Shown here: positions 33,454 through 48,400 of the stretch, in pieces | How the letters are laid out: each line of letters starts with the position of its first letter | How positions within the stretch are numbered: the first letter of the stretch is position 1 | Assembly: GCA_038496675.1 (NCBI GenBank) | Contig: CM076655.1 | Coordinates: forward strand, 25,046,840 to 25,110,839 | Length of the DNA stretch: 64,000 nucleotides | Direction: 5' to 3' | From: Rachycentron canadum | Lineage: Eukaryota > Chordata > Actinopteri > Carangiformes > Rachycentridae | Notes under the pieces: generated by a model | What the model saw: the letters and a program-made list of their open reading frames with translations, nothing else | Database searches by the model: none | Told to the model about the DNA's origin: nothing | Made by a program: the position numbers and the translations under genes

Positions 33454-36400
33454 ATGGAGGGCTGCGGGCAGGAGAGGGACGCGCACATGCAGACACAGGT
33501 AAAGCGACGAGCACACATCTGCCCAGATGTTTCCCTCCGACCCGCTTTGTTCTGGCCCGGGCCGCTTCAGGCGGCAGCCTCGGCCGGGCGGCTCCTCCTG
33601 GAGGTTATTGTAGACATCAAAGAGCCGGACCCCTCCCTAAAATCACCTCCTCTCGCCATTCAAGCGGCGGGAAGAAAATCTGCTCCGACTTTAATTCACA
33701 CCCTCGATTTGCAGTTGTGGGATTTTCTCGACCCTTTTTCCATTGAGTGGAGGGCTGACAGGTTTATTCTGCTCCTGCCTCAGATCTGTAATGTCACCTC
33801 ACTGGGTGAGGTGGAGGTGAACTCCACACCCCTTCCACCAGCAGTGCCTTGCTCCACTGAGTCAGGCTGCACAGTGTTAAGTGGCACCACCCTTTGACCT
33901 CCAAGGACACGAACAGCCTGCGCTTACACTCTGTAGTGCTTTGCCTCATTCATGAAGTTAGATAAGGAGCTGAACCCTCAACCTTCACAGGGTTTGTGGT
34001 GCCTTGCTTCCCTCATTGACTAACAAAGGGAATGAAACTTGCAACCCTGCCTTGCTTTACCTATTGGGTTACAGTGTGAGGTGTTATCAGTTTGGGTGCT
34101 TTAGTCTAGACACTTAGCTACTGGGAATTCAACCACCAGCCGCTGAAGTGTGTTAGTGCCTTGCTCTGCCCCATTAACCTAAAATTCAGTAATTGTTTGC
34201 TCTACACATTTCATTGGGAATTTAACCCTTAACCTCTTGATGTTTTGCTCCAGTGAGCTCTTAAGGTGAACAAGGAACTGAACCCTCAACCATTACAGGT
34301 TTTGTTAGTGCCTTGCTCCCTAGATTGATTTGCATAGGAGGATTAGAACTCACAACCCTGCTGGGTCCCAATGACATCATAATGAAACCTCATCCATGTT
34401 CCCAGAATCAAACCCTCAACTCTAGAAATATGTCAGTGCCTTGCTATGGACTCAACCCATTGCATAACATTGGGAATTAAACCCTTAACCTCTTAATGCC
34501 TTGCTCTAGTCACCAGATATCCAGGAGTACTTGTTGTCTTGACCTTTGAGCAAAGCTTCATGGTCTTCATCCTGCAGTTGAGAGCTTGTTGGTGGATTTT
34601 TGTTGTGTATGAAATATTCATTGTTTTGATAATTGTAGTTCCTGATCTTAAAGTGGAAGAATATTGAGTTTCTATTTGTTTTCTATCTTTGAACTGTCGC
34701 TTGGACAAAACACCACTTTAGCTTTAAGAAATTAATCATTAATATTCTCTGGAGAATAATCAACGTTAGAAAAAACCCAGTAAGTTCGAGCTCTTTGGAG
34801 AAACAAATGAAGCTAACAGCTAATGGCGCTTTAAAAAGAGACAAATGACTCCATCTCTCTTCATCCTTCCATGATGGAGGGCAGGTTCACTCCCCAGTGG
34901 CTAAATAATTCAGATAATGTGCTGCTCCATCTCCAACATGTTCAATATTATATTATTGTATATTTTTATCTAGCATCATAAAACTGAGCTAAAAGCTAAC
35001 AGCAGCAGCACAGCTAGCCTAGCTTGGCTAACCCTTTTTTCCTGTAATTGAAGAATCAGAAGCCACATGTCAAAGGGCTGGTTTTCATTTTGTTCTACAA
35101 ACACTGTATTTTTGGAATTAAATTGAGTTTTGTTGCACAGCAACAGGAAAAAGCTACAAAGCTAAGCTACATGCTAACGGTGTTGCCATTAAAATGCTGC
35201 TGACTTCACTTGAATTTGAAAAGCGTTTTCGCAGCAAATGTCTCCCTGCACCTCACAGATCTGACAAGCAGGCGGGGAAGTGTGTTTTTATTTAAAGGAA
35301 ACGTGTAACGGCGCCTCCCCGTACTCGCCGAGCAGCACGGGGGAATCGAACCGCTCGCCCTGGCAGCGCCACCGCCTCAGCGTGTGCCGGTGAACCCGCT
35401 GCCCTCGCTTGTGTTCCTCAGGGAGATCTGAGCTGACAGTGTGTGAGGCTGCAGGTAGAGCTGGGAGAAAGTGGGCCAAGTGCTTCCTGCTGCTGGAGGA
35501 GAGACGGAGCTGGATGCCGAGCGTCCTTGGTTCTGTCGCAGTTACGCCCTGTTAAAGACTCAGATTTTAACCCTTGACATCAGGTGGTAACAGTGGTAAA
35601 CTGAGGGTTCAGTGACATGAGTTTGTGAAGTTACACTTTTATTATTACTTACTATAAATAACTCACGTTGTCCAGACTGAGGTTTTAAATGTGCAGTGAC
35701 ATTTTGATTGGTCAGCTTGGTCTCATATATTTACCTCAAACTCAAACACCTGGTAAATACAGTGTGGTCACTGGGATTTTTTCTGGCTTTACGGGGACAC
35801 AAAGAGCCTGAATGCACCATTAAAACCACTGATGGACCTGCACTGAGGGATCCAAGAGGATGCAGCAGCTTTGCTGCATTTCTGTAGATCATTTTAAAAT
35901 CAGACCAAACCTGTTAATGACACGTTCAGTCTAGAAATTCAGATCCTGAATCTGCAGCTGTTTCAGTCCTGTGATGGAGCCTGTGGGGTCGAGTTGGGTC
36001 ATCAGGGAGATTCAGCTCAGCTGCACTAACCACCTGATTACATCACAGAAGCTGGTGGCAGTGAGTCAGACTCCTTCTCTCCCCTGGTTTCCTCCCATTG
36101 AGGTTTGTTTTGTCTTGGTACAATAGTTAATTAAGACTATTTTTAGTGACAGGTCATGTGTGGTCTTCCCTCTATGTCCATGCTGGGTTGGCAGCATGAC
36201 AGGAAGTTTGTGGGCTCAAATGAACCCACCAGGCCGACGGGGACTTTATGGAATTTGCATGTTCTCCTTGTGCGTTTCCTCCGGTCGTCCAAAGACATTC
36301 AGGTTAATTGGCGACTCTAAATTGGCCGTAGGAATGTGACCACGAACAGGATGAAATACAATGGGTAATAATCATGGACTTTGTTAAAGGACAATTACTG

Positions 36401-39400
36401 TGTGATTATTGACTCACACAATGTTACAGTCTCATTTATTTTCCTTTATTTATACAGGTGGACCTTATGATTTATAATCACCTCATGTAAGATTGTTTTT
36501 CACTAAAAAAAAGAGTTTCATAACAACATGAAGTGACTTCAGTTTGAACCACAGCCTGAACCTCACAATTATCACAATATTATTGTGACTTGAATTATTC
36601 TTTTTGTGCCTGCTCCAGCCAATGGACCTCAATAAGAGCGATAGCTAATGATAGACTGATAAACCATCAGATCTCTGACAGATCCACATGATGAAGGAAC
36701 ATCCCTTTAGACTAAACCTCTTTCAGGGCCCCTCACCCATCAGTCTCTTCACCACGATATCAATATCAAAATCTCCTCTTCATCCCTGATAACAGTCTTG
36801 GTGTCATGCTCAGTGAGCCGTACCCTTCTTGATTTGCTTTAGTGACTCCGTCCTCCACCAGCTCCTGGTCCAGGTCCTGCTTATCTCTCACCTTGATCCT
36901 CTTCTGGCAGCTCTTCCTTTGAGCTCAGTCTGGTCTTCAATCAGCCCAACAGACCACATGTCACGCTTAATAATCATCTGTCGAAAGAGTAAATGTAAAT
37001 ATATGTGATACAGAGGCCACTGTGTGTCCTTGTATTGCTTTAGAATAACTAAAATAACTAGGAGCTTTGTTCTATATGTAATGAGTGATCGTAGGTACAG
37101 TCTGTGCTGCCGTCTGGAGCTTGTCTGAACATAAAGGGCAGTTTTCTTTGTCTGTTCCTCGTCATTCTTGCTGCACGGGAGGTCACTGAAAGCTTTACGA
37201 GTTCCAATTACCATTTAAAATGAAGCGCATGCAAAGCACTGCAGATACTCAGCTAATGACTGTGGTAAGTTGGGAGGCTGAAGCCCTCTGTCCCACAAAG
37301 ACAAGAGGCATACATCCAGATCTGGTCAAAAACGAGACGATGTCATTCTCTCGTTAGCTTGAGATCAGACGGGAGAGAAAAGATGGACAACTGGGGTAAG
37401 AAGGATTCACCAGAAAGAACTCAAATCACTTGTTATTGTCCTTCTTGGAGAGTAACCACAGTTATTTATTAGAGGGAAGTTTGGGGATTTACAGCCCTTC
37501 AACTAATGCAGCTTTTCTTCTCCATGAACTTTGGGCTCTGCTAAAGTTTTGCACTTCAATTAAGTTTTTTTTAATAATATCCTCACTTTCCCTTCATATA
37601 TAAATACAGCTGAGTGTCCTGGAGAAAGATAAAGACACTAAGTTTATGTTTGAATTATTTGAACCTGATTTTGGGGAAACTACAGTACCCATCATCCCAG
37701 TGCTGTTAAAGCTTCCATCTTCCTCCATCATTTCTGTGCTGAGCAGTTGTCTGTCAGTGATTGGACGACGTGTCTACACCTTTTATCGACCGTCTGTTTA
37801 CGGCTTTGGAGACAGAATCACAACAACACAGTCCGGTCGATGAAGCTACAGTTACACAGGACAAGATGTATGATGCCTAATACGGTGGAAACACATTATT
37901 GCTGTGTTGCCAGTTTGGGCAGGAGCTGAACGAAAGGTGTTGTCAGGGACCTTTTACCTCACTGGGTTAGACATGAGGGGAAGTGAAAGCAAGTACAGGA
38001 GACACACAGTTTAAACGTGTGAACATAACACATCCAATGACGGGGACGTCTGAAAGCTTCAGAACATTGTACGCAAACCGTCGAAATATAAAAAGTGAAT
38101 ATTTGAATGAGTTCAGCTTCTGTAAATGTTCATTTATTTTGATTAATTGTATATGTCAGGCCCGGGTGTCAACCCAGTGGTGTCACCCACTGGGTTGAGA
38201 GCTGCTGTTTCGAAGCCCAAAGTTTTTCATTTTTGAAACCAGAAGAAACCATATTTGGAGGAGAAGGTGGAGCTAAGGAGGAGTGAGGTCATTGTTTCTG
38301 GTACAGTCAGTCTGTCAATCACACAGTAGCCACGCCCCCTAATCCATCCCCTGCTTTCTGGTCTATTTTCCTCTAAATGGACCATCATCTAAAAAATGAA
38401 CATCATGTTGTATTGAAGACTTGAAACTAGAGACTGAGACCATAAACTCATTAGGAAAACGTTTACTGAGCTAATAAATCAAGGAGAAGTGGGGACATTT
38501 TCCCATAGACTTCAATACAATCTGACTTCTCTTAACTTTTCACTTCACAGACTCAGAGTCCAGGTCCAGGTTTAGAGACAGTCTGTGTCTTCTCTTTAAT
38601 ACGTCTCGAGGTCTGTGATGATGAAGATATCAGTCTGTCCATCTTCTTTCCATCTGTTAATCCCTCGTTCCTCGGTCAATCTCGCTGTGTTGGATGGATA
38701 AACTCCCACAATGCATCCCACAACCTGAATCTTTGGTTGTGTCCGAAATCGGTCACTCACTCAATTTCTAGGTGTTGTTTTTCTTTCCTTCAGCGCAAGT
38801 GCAATGCATGATGGTATATATTGTTGACAATCGGCTGTACACTTCTTTTCATGATGCACTATGGGATACGATGAGGTCACTATATAGGGTGTGACAATTA
38901 TTGATAACTGTCAATATACATGATACAGAAGAGTCAGAATCCAAGATGGTGGAGTCTTCGTCTTTGTGTCTTTTCTTTTTTCTGTCAAGTTGCTGTTTTC
39001 AGCATCAACAATGAGCCTCGAAGGTCAGTGTGACCGGCTGGACCTCACTGAAATGCACCCTGGGAGTTTTCTGTCCATCCTTGAAGTGCAGCAGTCACCC
39101 ATCTTTATCTATGAGAACAGGGACTGGACTTCGTCCAGAACCTTAATTCATGAGCTCAATCCCATGTGTTCAGGTGACGGCCACAAACCCTGCACTTGTT
39201 ATCCTCAGTGCTGTTTCGTTCCTCCAGCATCCAAACCAGGCTCCACCACAGCTGCCGATCCTAAAAATAACACGACCCGGGATCCTGACAACAGATCCCC
39301 TGCATGTGAAAATGAGTAGTTGTGGCCTTTGTGCCTGTTTGTAGGGCAGCCGTCAAGTCAGCAGAAGCAGAGGGAGTCAGTCTGTTATCAGAAGTGAAGG

Positions 39401-42400
39401 GTTGTCCGTGTTGGAGAAGGGCAGTCCTCAGCAGGGAGGGAGGGAGCGAGGGGGGGAGCGAGGGAGGGAGGGAGCAAGGGGGGGTCAGGCAAAATGAATG
39501 TCTATATGGAGAAGATGCTGAGCCGGAAATCCACTCCATTGAGTCTCCTGAGACACTTGAGAGGATTTAGATGCTAAGATTTATAAACCTTCCATCCTTT
39601 GGAGGAGTTCAGTACAGATACAGGCTATAGAAATGATGCGTTCACAGCCGCGTGTTAATTTAAACACTTAGTCAGAACCTCACTTTAACTGGGGCCGGGG
39701 ACATCGTCAGGATTCACCATCAGTGGTTTCATTCATCACCTTGAGGCAGGGGTGTCGAGGTGGTGTGAGGACACTGTGACATCACAGTGGGCGTGTTTGT
39801 AGGTGATGTCAGGTGAGGTCAGAGGCAGTAAAACCCTTCAGCTCGGCCTAACGCGGAGCAGACAGGGTCATTTATTAATGCTCTGAGATCAAATCTATTT
39901 CAGGTTAAAAAGATTAAAATGATGATTAATTTATAAAGTTAAGTTAATAATTCAACATCCACAAGGTTCAGAGTAGGTGTATGTGAGTGACGTCACCTGG
40001 TGGAAGATGTGAAGTGATTATTCAATTAATATAATCAATAATAGAAACAATTCATTTTTTAAATTGCAATTAAAAGCCTGTGACATCAGTTACTGCAAAA
40101 ATATAAAAGTAATTCTGAGGGAATGAGTTCAGCGACAGCATGGATTTTTAATTTGAGGTCAGGATGCACTTTATTAATGAGATGTCACCTGTATTTAACC
40201 CTATTAATCCCACAGAAGTGTAAACGCTTTTAATCCTCAGGTGTCTTCAGAGCCTCGTTCTCCTGATGCTCTGAGCTGTTTGTTTCTCCTTCAACTAGAG
40301 AATCAGCTCTTTCTAACAAGCCCTGATTTGTCCTGTGTGACACTGACTTCAGTGATAAACTCATGAAGGAAGTTAGTTCAGATCTGGATCAGTCTGAGCC
40401 TTTGACTGGAGCATTGCTGCTTTACTTCTGTGTGTTTATCCATCCATTCTCATCCTCCATCTTTGATAGAGACGTCTAGAGTCACCTCTCTACATGGGAC
40501 ACTCCTATTGGCTCCAGTGGGTGATGTCACAGCCAATCAGAGTGTCTCCTTCAGAGGCCTAGCTGTCAGCTGCTTGTAGCCAAAGTCAATGGATCAATCC
40601 TGTATTTTTCTGATCTCAGAGTGAGGAGAAGTTTCTCTGAGTTTATTGTAGTGACAGAATAAAGACAGAGAGACATGGACAATAAGATATTTAGAGCATT
40701 AGAGGCTTTGGAGCTGANNNNNNNNNNNNNNNNNNNNNNNNNNNNNNNNNNNNNNNNNNNNNNNNNNNNNNNNNNNNNNNNNNNNNNNNNNNNNNNNNNN
40801 NNNNNNNNNNNNNNNNNNNNNNNNNNNNNNNNNNNNNNNNNNNNNNNNNNNNNNNNNNNNNNNNNNNNNNNNNNNNNNNNNNNNNNNNNNNNNNNNNNNN
40901 NNNNNNNNNNNNNNNNNNNNNNNNNNNNNNNNNNNNNNNNNNNNNNNNNNNCTCCTATTGGCTCCAGTGGGTGATGTCACAGCCAATCAGAGTGTCTCCT
41001 TCAGAGGCCTAGCTGTCAGCTGCTTGTAGCCAAAGTCAATGGATCAATCCTGTATTTTTCTGATCTCAGAGTGAGGAGAAGTTTCTCTGAGTTTATTGTA
41101 GTGACAGAATAAAGAGAGACATGGACAATAAGATATTTAGAGCATTAGAGGCTTTGGAGCTGAATATGTGGAGGCTTGGTGACATTTTAAAAAAATGGCA
41201 ACTTTATCAGGAAAAGAGATGAAAAACCAGAAAAGGCTGAATTTGGATCTAAAGGGCTTAGGTGTTTGCCACTTGGTGTTGGGTCTGGTTTGTTCTTGTA
41301 GACCCAGTGTGGACCTCACAGTGTGTAACTGTACCCTGAAGGTGTCAGTGACCTGTTCAGTCTGCTGTGGAACGTGATCTAACGGGTTCTCTCTGCTCCC
41401 ACAGTGCAACAGGCTGACGGAGGAGAGAGACGAGGCCGAGAGGCAACTCAAGCACATCAAGAGAGGTGAGTCCCGCTTCCCTCGCCCACGTCCTCAGACT
41501 CCTCCCGCATCACAGACGCCACGTTCGAGCTCACACAGCTTTATTGTGAAATACTGACCAGACACAGGCTTGAGTTTCTCTTCATCCAACAGCCATGACC
41601 CAAAAAACACAACTAACAGTTGTTATGACCTCATCATTAGGGTCTGTTGCTCGGCAGGAGATTGGTGTTCGATTCCCACGTGGGCGTAGAAGTTTATGTT
41701 GTTTCCAGTGACGACGTAACACGTTTGTTACTTAATGTGAGTCAGAACAATGACGGACAAAGTGAGAAACAAGCTGTTTGAGGTCAAATGTATTGAAACA
41801 AAGGCCTCAGTCTGTCCACATCTCATGTTTCTCAGACTGAAACATCACCCAGCCTCCAACCAGACAGCTGACACCCCCCCACCCTTCACACCTTTCCTCC
41901 TCACCTGTCGACATGACATCGCTGACACCTCGTCCTCTGAGTGGGCGTGTGTTTAACGGGGGGGGCGGGATTTCCCCGTTTCCACGGCAACTGTTGGGTT
42001 GCTTGGCCAAACGTAGAGAGAGATGGTTTTTGTTAAACCTCAGTTCACTGATAGAAAGAAGGTTGATCGGCTGCAGATCCTGGGTCCCGTCATGACCATT
42101 CACGCAGGTAAGAGGCTGCTCTCACAGCTGCTTTACACCTTATTGATCAGGATTCATTGATCAGAGCGTTTTCCACGTTTCTGGCAGTTCAGGGTGAAGT
42201 CGTCCGGTTGACCTGAGGCAAGTTCTGCTTCATGCCACTTAAACCTGAGATGGAGACTACCGCTCTCTGAATAAGTTCAAAATCCGCCTCCAGATGTTTA
42301 TTTATTCGTTTTATTAGAAACAGAACAAAAATGAGACAAAAGACTGTTTCTCTGTAGCTCCAGGGCGGATGCTGGCCCGTCAGCAGGACGCAGGTCAAAG

Positions 42401-45400
42401 AATGGAGGCAACTTAAACCTGAACTCTGCGTCGTTTCAGTGGCGGTTGTGTTACACACATTGTCAACGGTTGAAGCCAGAAGAAGTGTAGAGGCAGGCGA
42501 CAGATAAATGTCCACGATGACTGACTGACAGAGGCCAGAGAGACGACACATGAGCTGAGGGGGAGAAGCCAACTGACGGTTTGTTCAAGTCTGCATTAAC
42601 TATCAGGTGTCACAGGCTTCGACCACCTGAGGCCGAGACTGATCACACATCCCACATCCAGGCGTGGGCCTTCATTCAGGAGGAGGAAGGTCCATCAGTC
42701 GGACTCAAAACTGGACCTGAAACCTTCAGAGTCAGCAGAAACCCTCCTGATCCTCCGTTTAATTTCAGGCTCCGTCACTGACGTCTTTCATTCATTCACT
42801 CATTTATTCATTCCTCACATCCCCCCCGAGGAGACAGCAGTCGCTCTTGTCATGTTATTCCCATGAATTATTAAAACCTCTGACAGTGAATTATTCAGCA
42901 GCTGAAAATGGGAGGGGAAGGGGGGTGAGTGTGTATCACCACTCTTTATCCATTGTGGTCCCTCAGAAGGCCTTTTTACCTGCTCCTCCATATTTGATGT
43001 CCACATTTTAACAGAGTTAATGAGGCGGACCTGGATCAGCGGCAGGTACTTGATTTCAGCCTCGTTTGAATCTCAAAGGCTGAACCACCGAGTCCAGAAC
43101 AGACTGACAGTGAAAAGATGACCCGAGGGATGCTGGGTAACACACCCACCTCACGACACGTCGGGTTGTTTTCTTTTTTATGGACTGAGAGAAACACGTC
43201 AGATGGTTTTGTCTGAAATCAGCTGCAGACATTCACGCTCCCCAGAGGATAAATCTGAACGACTGTGACTTTTCATCTCGCGCCACCAACAGGTCAAAAC
43301 CTCCATTGGTGCAACAAGTCAGGTTGTGATATGATGCATCGAAAAAACAATTCCTCTTATTTAAAAAACAAAAAACTACTTTGAGAAGAATGTGTTAAAA
43401 GGAAACCGGCCTGATTGTTTTGATAATCTGATTTCTTTCATCTTGAGGTAGTGACAGGCCCAGATTTAATTCTGATGTGCAAACAGAGATATAAATTAAG
43501 TCAGGTGGTCCGGTGGTCCAGTGGTTAGAACTGTTGCCTCATTGTTAGAAGCTTCCTGTGGACGGAGAGAAAACTGGTGACGTATGTAAATGCCAAGTGG
43601 CAACCCACCATGATGTCCCCCGTTGTTTTGAAGCCTCCAGTTTGTAATTTGCTCGTCGGCCATCTTGTTTTTTGAAACCAGAAGGAGTCGCCCCCTGATG
43701 GTCATTAGATAGAAGCAGGTTTAAGGCTCTTCAGCACTGGCTTCACTTTCCAGACCCAGAGTCCAGGTCCAGGTTTATAGACTGTCTGTTAAATAAAAAG
43801 CAAAATGTCAGGCATTTTCCAGCTTTATGCCATAGTTGATATTGGGAAAAGACACGTAGGAAGAGGTCACGTCGGGATTCGGTCCAGCAGGCTCTGCTCA
43901 GAGGTCATGTGCCCTAACCTTTCAGTTATCAGGTCGCCCACAGCGGTTGGACTTTCTCTCTCATCCCAACCTGAATCTGGTTCTGCTTAAAGTTTCTGCC
44001 TCTGAGAAGAAGTTTTTCCTGCCACTGTTGCCAAGTGTTTGCTAGTTTAAGCTGGTGATGATCTGCATCATTGCACTGTACAAAGCATCATTGTATTTCT
44101 CACTGTCAGTGAACGGCTGCGCTCCAGAACAGCAGCAACTATAAGACTTAACGATAAATCTGTGGCACCTCGCCTTGATTTTCTCCTCTGCCTGGTAAGG
44201 AAACGGCTGACGGTGAAAGAGGAAAGTTAAATTCGAAAAACTTGTGTCAATCCTGGAGCAAAAAGAAGGAAGACGCACTGATGCATCTTTTCATGTGAGT
44301 TTAAGAGACCGTCCTCAAATGAAAAAGTCAAAAGGTTTCTTTGCCTTTAGCAGAGAAAGTTAAAGTGCACGGCTGCAAGCTCCTGATATTTTCAGATGGT
44401 TGGAAGCAGGCGGAGCCGATGTCTCACAGCCTGTAATTTATGCTTTGTATTAAGCCACAGCAGCAGAACAAGCCGTTCGCTCGGGAGCTGAGTGTCAGAC
44501 ATTACTCTTAGGGATTTTAATAGAAGCCAAACTCTCAGTCACAGGTGGAGTTATTTTCATGCATTTCATGCAGAGGAACTCCCAGAGGACGGCGGCAGAA
44601 ATATCTTTCCTCAAAAACTAAAGAAAGGAAACAGAAATCATGAAATCAAGTATTTCATGTTCCCCAGTCAACCATCAGTGTGTAATGCTGGTGTGACGGA
44701 GCGTGTAGCTGGGAGCTAACTGTGATACCACTCAACTTTACAAATCTGGTCGCCTGCAGCGCCGTTTGCTTGTGCAGCCTAGTTATTCAGTCTACTGTGC
44801 TCAGATAAAAGCCTGTGGCTGCACTTTCCCTGTATTCAAGTGCTGTTGGAAATACTGTAATTACACACTGAGAGCAAACGGAGGACCAACAAGCTACTGA
44901 CATGTGAGCAGCAAAGTGTAATTTTCTCTGGCAGAAAGGTAGAGATGAGTCAGTGTCAGTGACTCATTGTTATCACTTTATTATGGGGATCCATTGTTAA
45001 TTTGTGTCGTTGCGTGTTTGTGTTTTTTTACATTTACATTTTATTTGTAATGAGAAAAAAAGCACAGACTGTGTATAAAAGTGAAGCCAAGTGAAGCCTT
45101 ACTACTGCTGTGATTGACAGACTGTCCCACCCAATCAGGATAGAGCACAGAGCAGGTCAGCTCCACCCCTCACTCCTCCTCAGCTCCACCTTCTCCTCCA
45201 AAGACGGTTTCTGCTGGTTTCAAAAAACCAAGATGGCCAGCAGCTCACAAACTGGTTTAGAGAACAGGTCAACAATCTGTCAGAGGGCCGACAAATGGAG
45301 GCCAACAGAAAAGTCCCAGGGTCAGGATTCAAACCCACAACCTTCTCACTCTGACGCAACAGTTGAAGCCACTGGACCACTGTGCTGTCACGCTGTGGTT

Positions 45401-48400
45401 CACGATATTTTCAAAGGCACTAGTATATTGAGTGAAGTTATATTTATTCGATAAGACTTCAGAAGATCAACGAGCTGGAAAATGTAAAGAATCAGCAGAA
45501 CATTGCATTGAAGGTGGAGCCAGAAAGTTTATTGATCACTTATCAGCACTATCTTAAGACTCAGTTTCTGGGGCTCCTACAGCGAATGGACAGCTCAGTG
45601 GGCAGCACCACTCACCTTGGTACAGGAGGTTGGTGTTTGATTCCAGATGCAACTCAAACGCTACAGCAAGAGGTAGCCAGGACGCCACGTCAGCGAGGGG
45701 ATGACATCGTCCCCCTCCCAACCTCAGGGCGACAAGCTCAACATTATGATCTTTAATCACAGGATCAGATCAACGATCATAATCAAGAAGAAGATCGCCA
45801 AGCTGGAGCCTCCACCAATAACACTAACTGACAAAAAAAAAAAAAAATCAATCAATGAGAAGATGATCTCTGAAGACTGAAGACTGCCTGACTACTGGAC
45901 CCCCTCAGGCAGCGGAGAAGACATCACTGCTCATCACGACACGAGAAGAAATGTGCTCAAAGGCTTCTTCTTTATTTTAATTGAATGTGTTTATATATAA
46001 TTAGATAGTGTTCTCATGTAGATCTTTTTTTTTTGAGTAGTAACGGCTTGTGTCAGCTCCCTGTCCAGCTCCCGCTCCTTCTGCAGAGGCTTTCACTGTT
46101 CCATGGATGAATGCGTTTACTGTTGACTAATCCTGTAAATCATCTGTTAATTACTTGCATTGTCACCAAAGAGGCTTTTATCAGCTTCAGCTCAGTGAAA
46201 AACAAAAGCAGCTCTTTGTTGGCCTTAAAACTGAGATGATCTCAGGCTGAAAGCAGCTGCTAATGCCCCGAAACCCTGAGCTGGGAGGAGTTGGAGACGC
46301 AGAGGAGCTTCTGACAACACAACCACCTCAGTCAGCTCCCAGCTCTGCTCAGGGAGGATCCATCACCTGCCGAGGCGCAAGAGAAAAGACAAACATGACT
46401 CAGACTCAGTCAGAACTCCAGATCCTTGAACACTTAGCGTTAGCTCAAATGAGCAGCGTGTTGAGAAAGGTCAGGGACAACAGGAGCATCCTCAACTCGA
46501 CCGGTGGACGGTCTCCACGCTACACGTCGCTGTATCAAACGTCCTAAAACACAACAGGACATCCTCAAAAAGCTCTATTAACAAAATTAGTAGGAAAAAA
46601 TGAAACCAAACTTAGACACATGTAAAATTGTGGTGCAACAGATTCCAGTTAGTTACAAATATTTGCTCCAAATCTTTGATGAAAACATTACTTTGCTCTT
46701 TACCTTTACCATTAATTTATTGTTATATCTATAAATTGTAGATGTGAAACAGTAAAGATAGATTTGTATATTTTCTCCCTGAACTGAAGTTTTTTTTTGT
46801 ATTAAAGTCGACATCAACACAGCAAGTGCCACATTTCTTCATTAGCTAACAGACAATTCTCCTGAGCGACATTAGCACCAGCTGTTGGTTTCCCCTGTAA
46901 ACCGGAGTCCAGTCGAACAGAGCTAGAAATAGCTGGACGGCCGGTGTAGCCGCAGTGCAGCCGAGCAGAGGCCGATCCGTCGTGACGCGTGGGTCCAAGA
47001 GGTGGTTAAAGAGCTCGCCGAGGGTTTAAATGAGTCTCTGGCCGGGAGGGAGGGAGTCACACCAACAAATGTCCCTTCAGAAGCATTAAACGTGGGTCTG
47101 GGTCTGGGACCTCACAGTCAACCACTGCTGCTCTTGTGGTTCAGTTTTCTGTGTTTGGTCTTGAAACTCACAGCTGAGGAGACAACACTGTAAAACCACG
47201 CTGCAAAATTCACTTTGACACACACTTCAGTTTTGATGTTGCTGTTCAGGTCTTTGATGCTGTAAAAATTCAATTAAAATGTTTCCTGTTAGCTTCCCCT
47301 GAACAGACTATATCTCTGCTCATGTTACCATTATTGGCCACCATTATTTGTACTGAAAAAACATGGTGGAAAGCAAAGACAAAGATAAAATCATAAAAAA
47401 TGACAAAACCAAATGAAGTCTTAAGACAAAATGGTAAAGATAAAATGCTGAAGAAGAGGAAGAAAATAAAACCATAAATATATTAAACAAATAACAAATC
47501 AAATATTTATTATAGAATAATTTACTCATTTATTATTAAGGGCCTGGACTTCCTGCTGCCTTCAATATGGTTTTTTGTTCAGGCTTTGGGTTTAATTAAA
47601 AAGCCGAGAAGGGTCATCAGATAAAAGCAGGTCTGATAAATAAGTTGGACTAAAAACATTAAGAGCTTTATAAACCAATAAAAGGATCTTAACATTGATT
47701 GTGAAGCAGACAGGGAGCTGGTGCAGAGACTCCCTAAAAAAAGATGAGCTTTTGTTTTATACCTTAAACCCACAGCTCAGACTGATTTTAAATATTTTTG
47801 CTCCACAAACTTAATTTTTTATTTTGTCATGGTGTTGTTTTGTACGTTAAGACTGAGGGAATATCTCAACATAAGTCTGTCTCCTCACTGCTGTATGAAT
47901 GGACTCTGAGGTGTTTGTGAAATATGAAGACCTGGTTCAGTTTGAGTCATGAATCTGGATCAGTTTTCTTTGAGCAGCTTTAAATGAAGTTGTTTCTGTG
48001 GCGCAGACATCAGATCAATACATGAGCTGCTGCAGTGCAACTGTAACGTCTGTAAACACGCACTGGACTACACAAAGACGGACACACACCAGTAAGGCTT
48101 TGAGGATGGAGCCTGAATGCAACACAATCAGACAGAGGAGCATTAGTCATGTAGCCTGGGAGAAGAAAACCCTTCACCTGAGATACGTGAGGTAGAGTGA
48201 AGCCCGAAGGCCTCACTGACACAGATACAGGATGTGGTCACGGTTGCCATAGTGACGTTCCTATTGTGTTTTTTCCTCCGTGTGTTAATAAAATAGAAGG
48301 TGTTTCTGTAGTAGTATCAGAAAAATACACATCAATGTGTCACTTACCAGCGTTTCTCAATCATTATTACTCACTGTGGTTTAATAATAAAGCCCCAACA

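Noticed and set aside
35300..35460. Possible tRNA gene on the minus strand
   Set aside because: A B-box-like GGTTCGATTCCC is present but no acceptor, D or anticodon stems pair around it.
39261..39570. Gly/Glu-rich and Pro/Ser-rich frames
   Set aside because: Derived from a GGGAGGGAGC purine tract, with no splice context or family match.
40675..40986. Open frames of 95-99 codons across the first gap
   Set aside because: Almost entirely N-derived residues.
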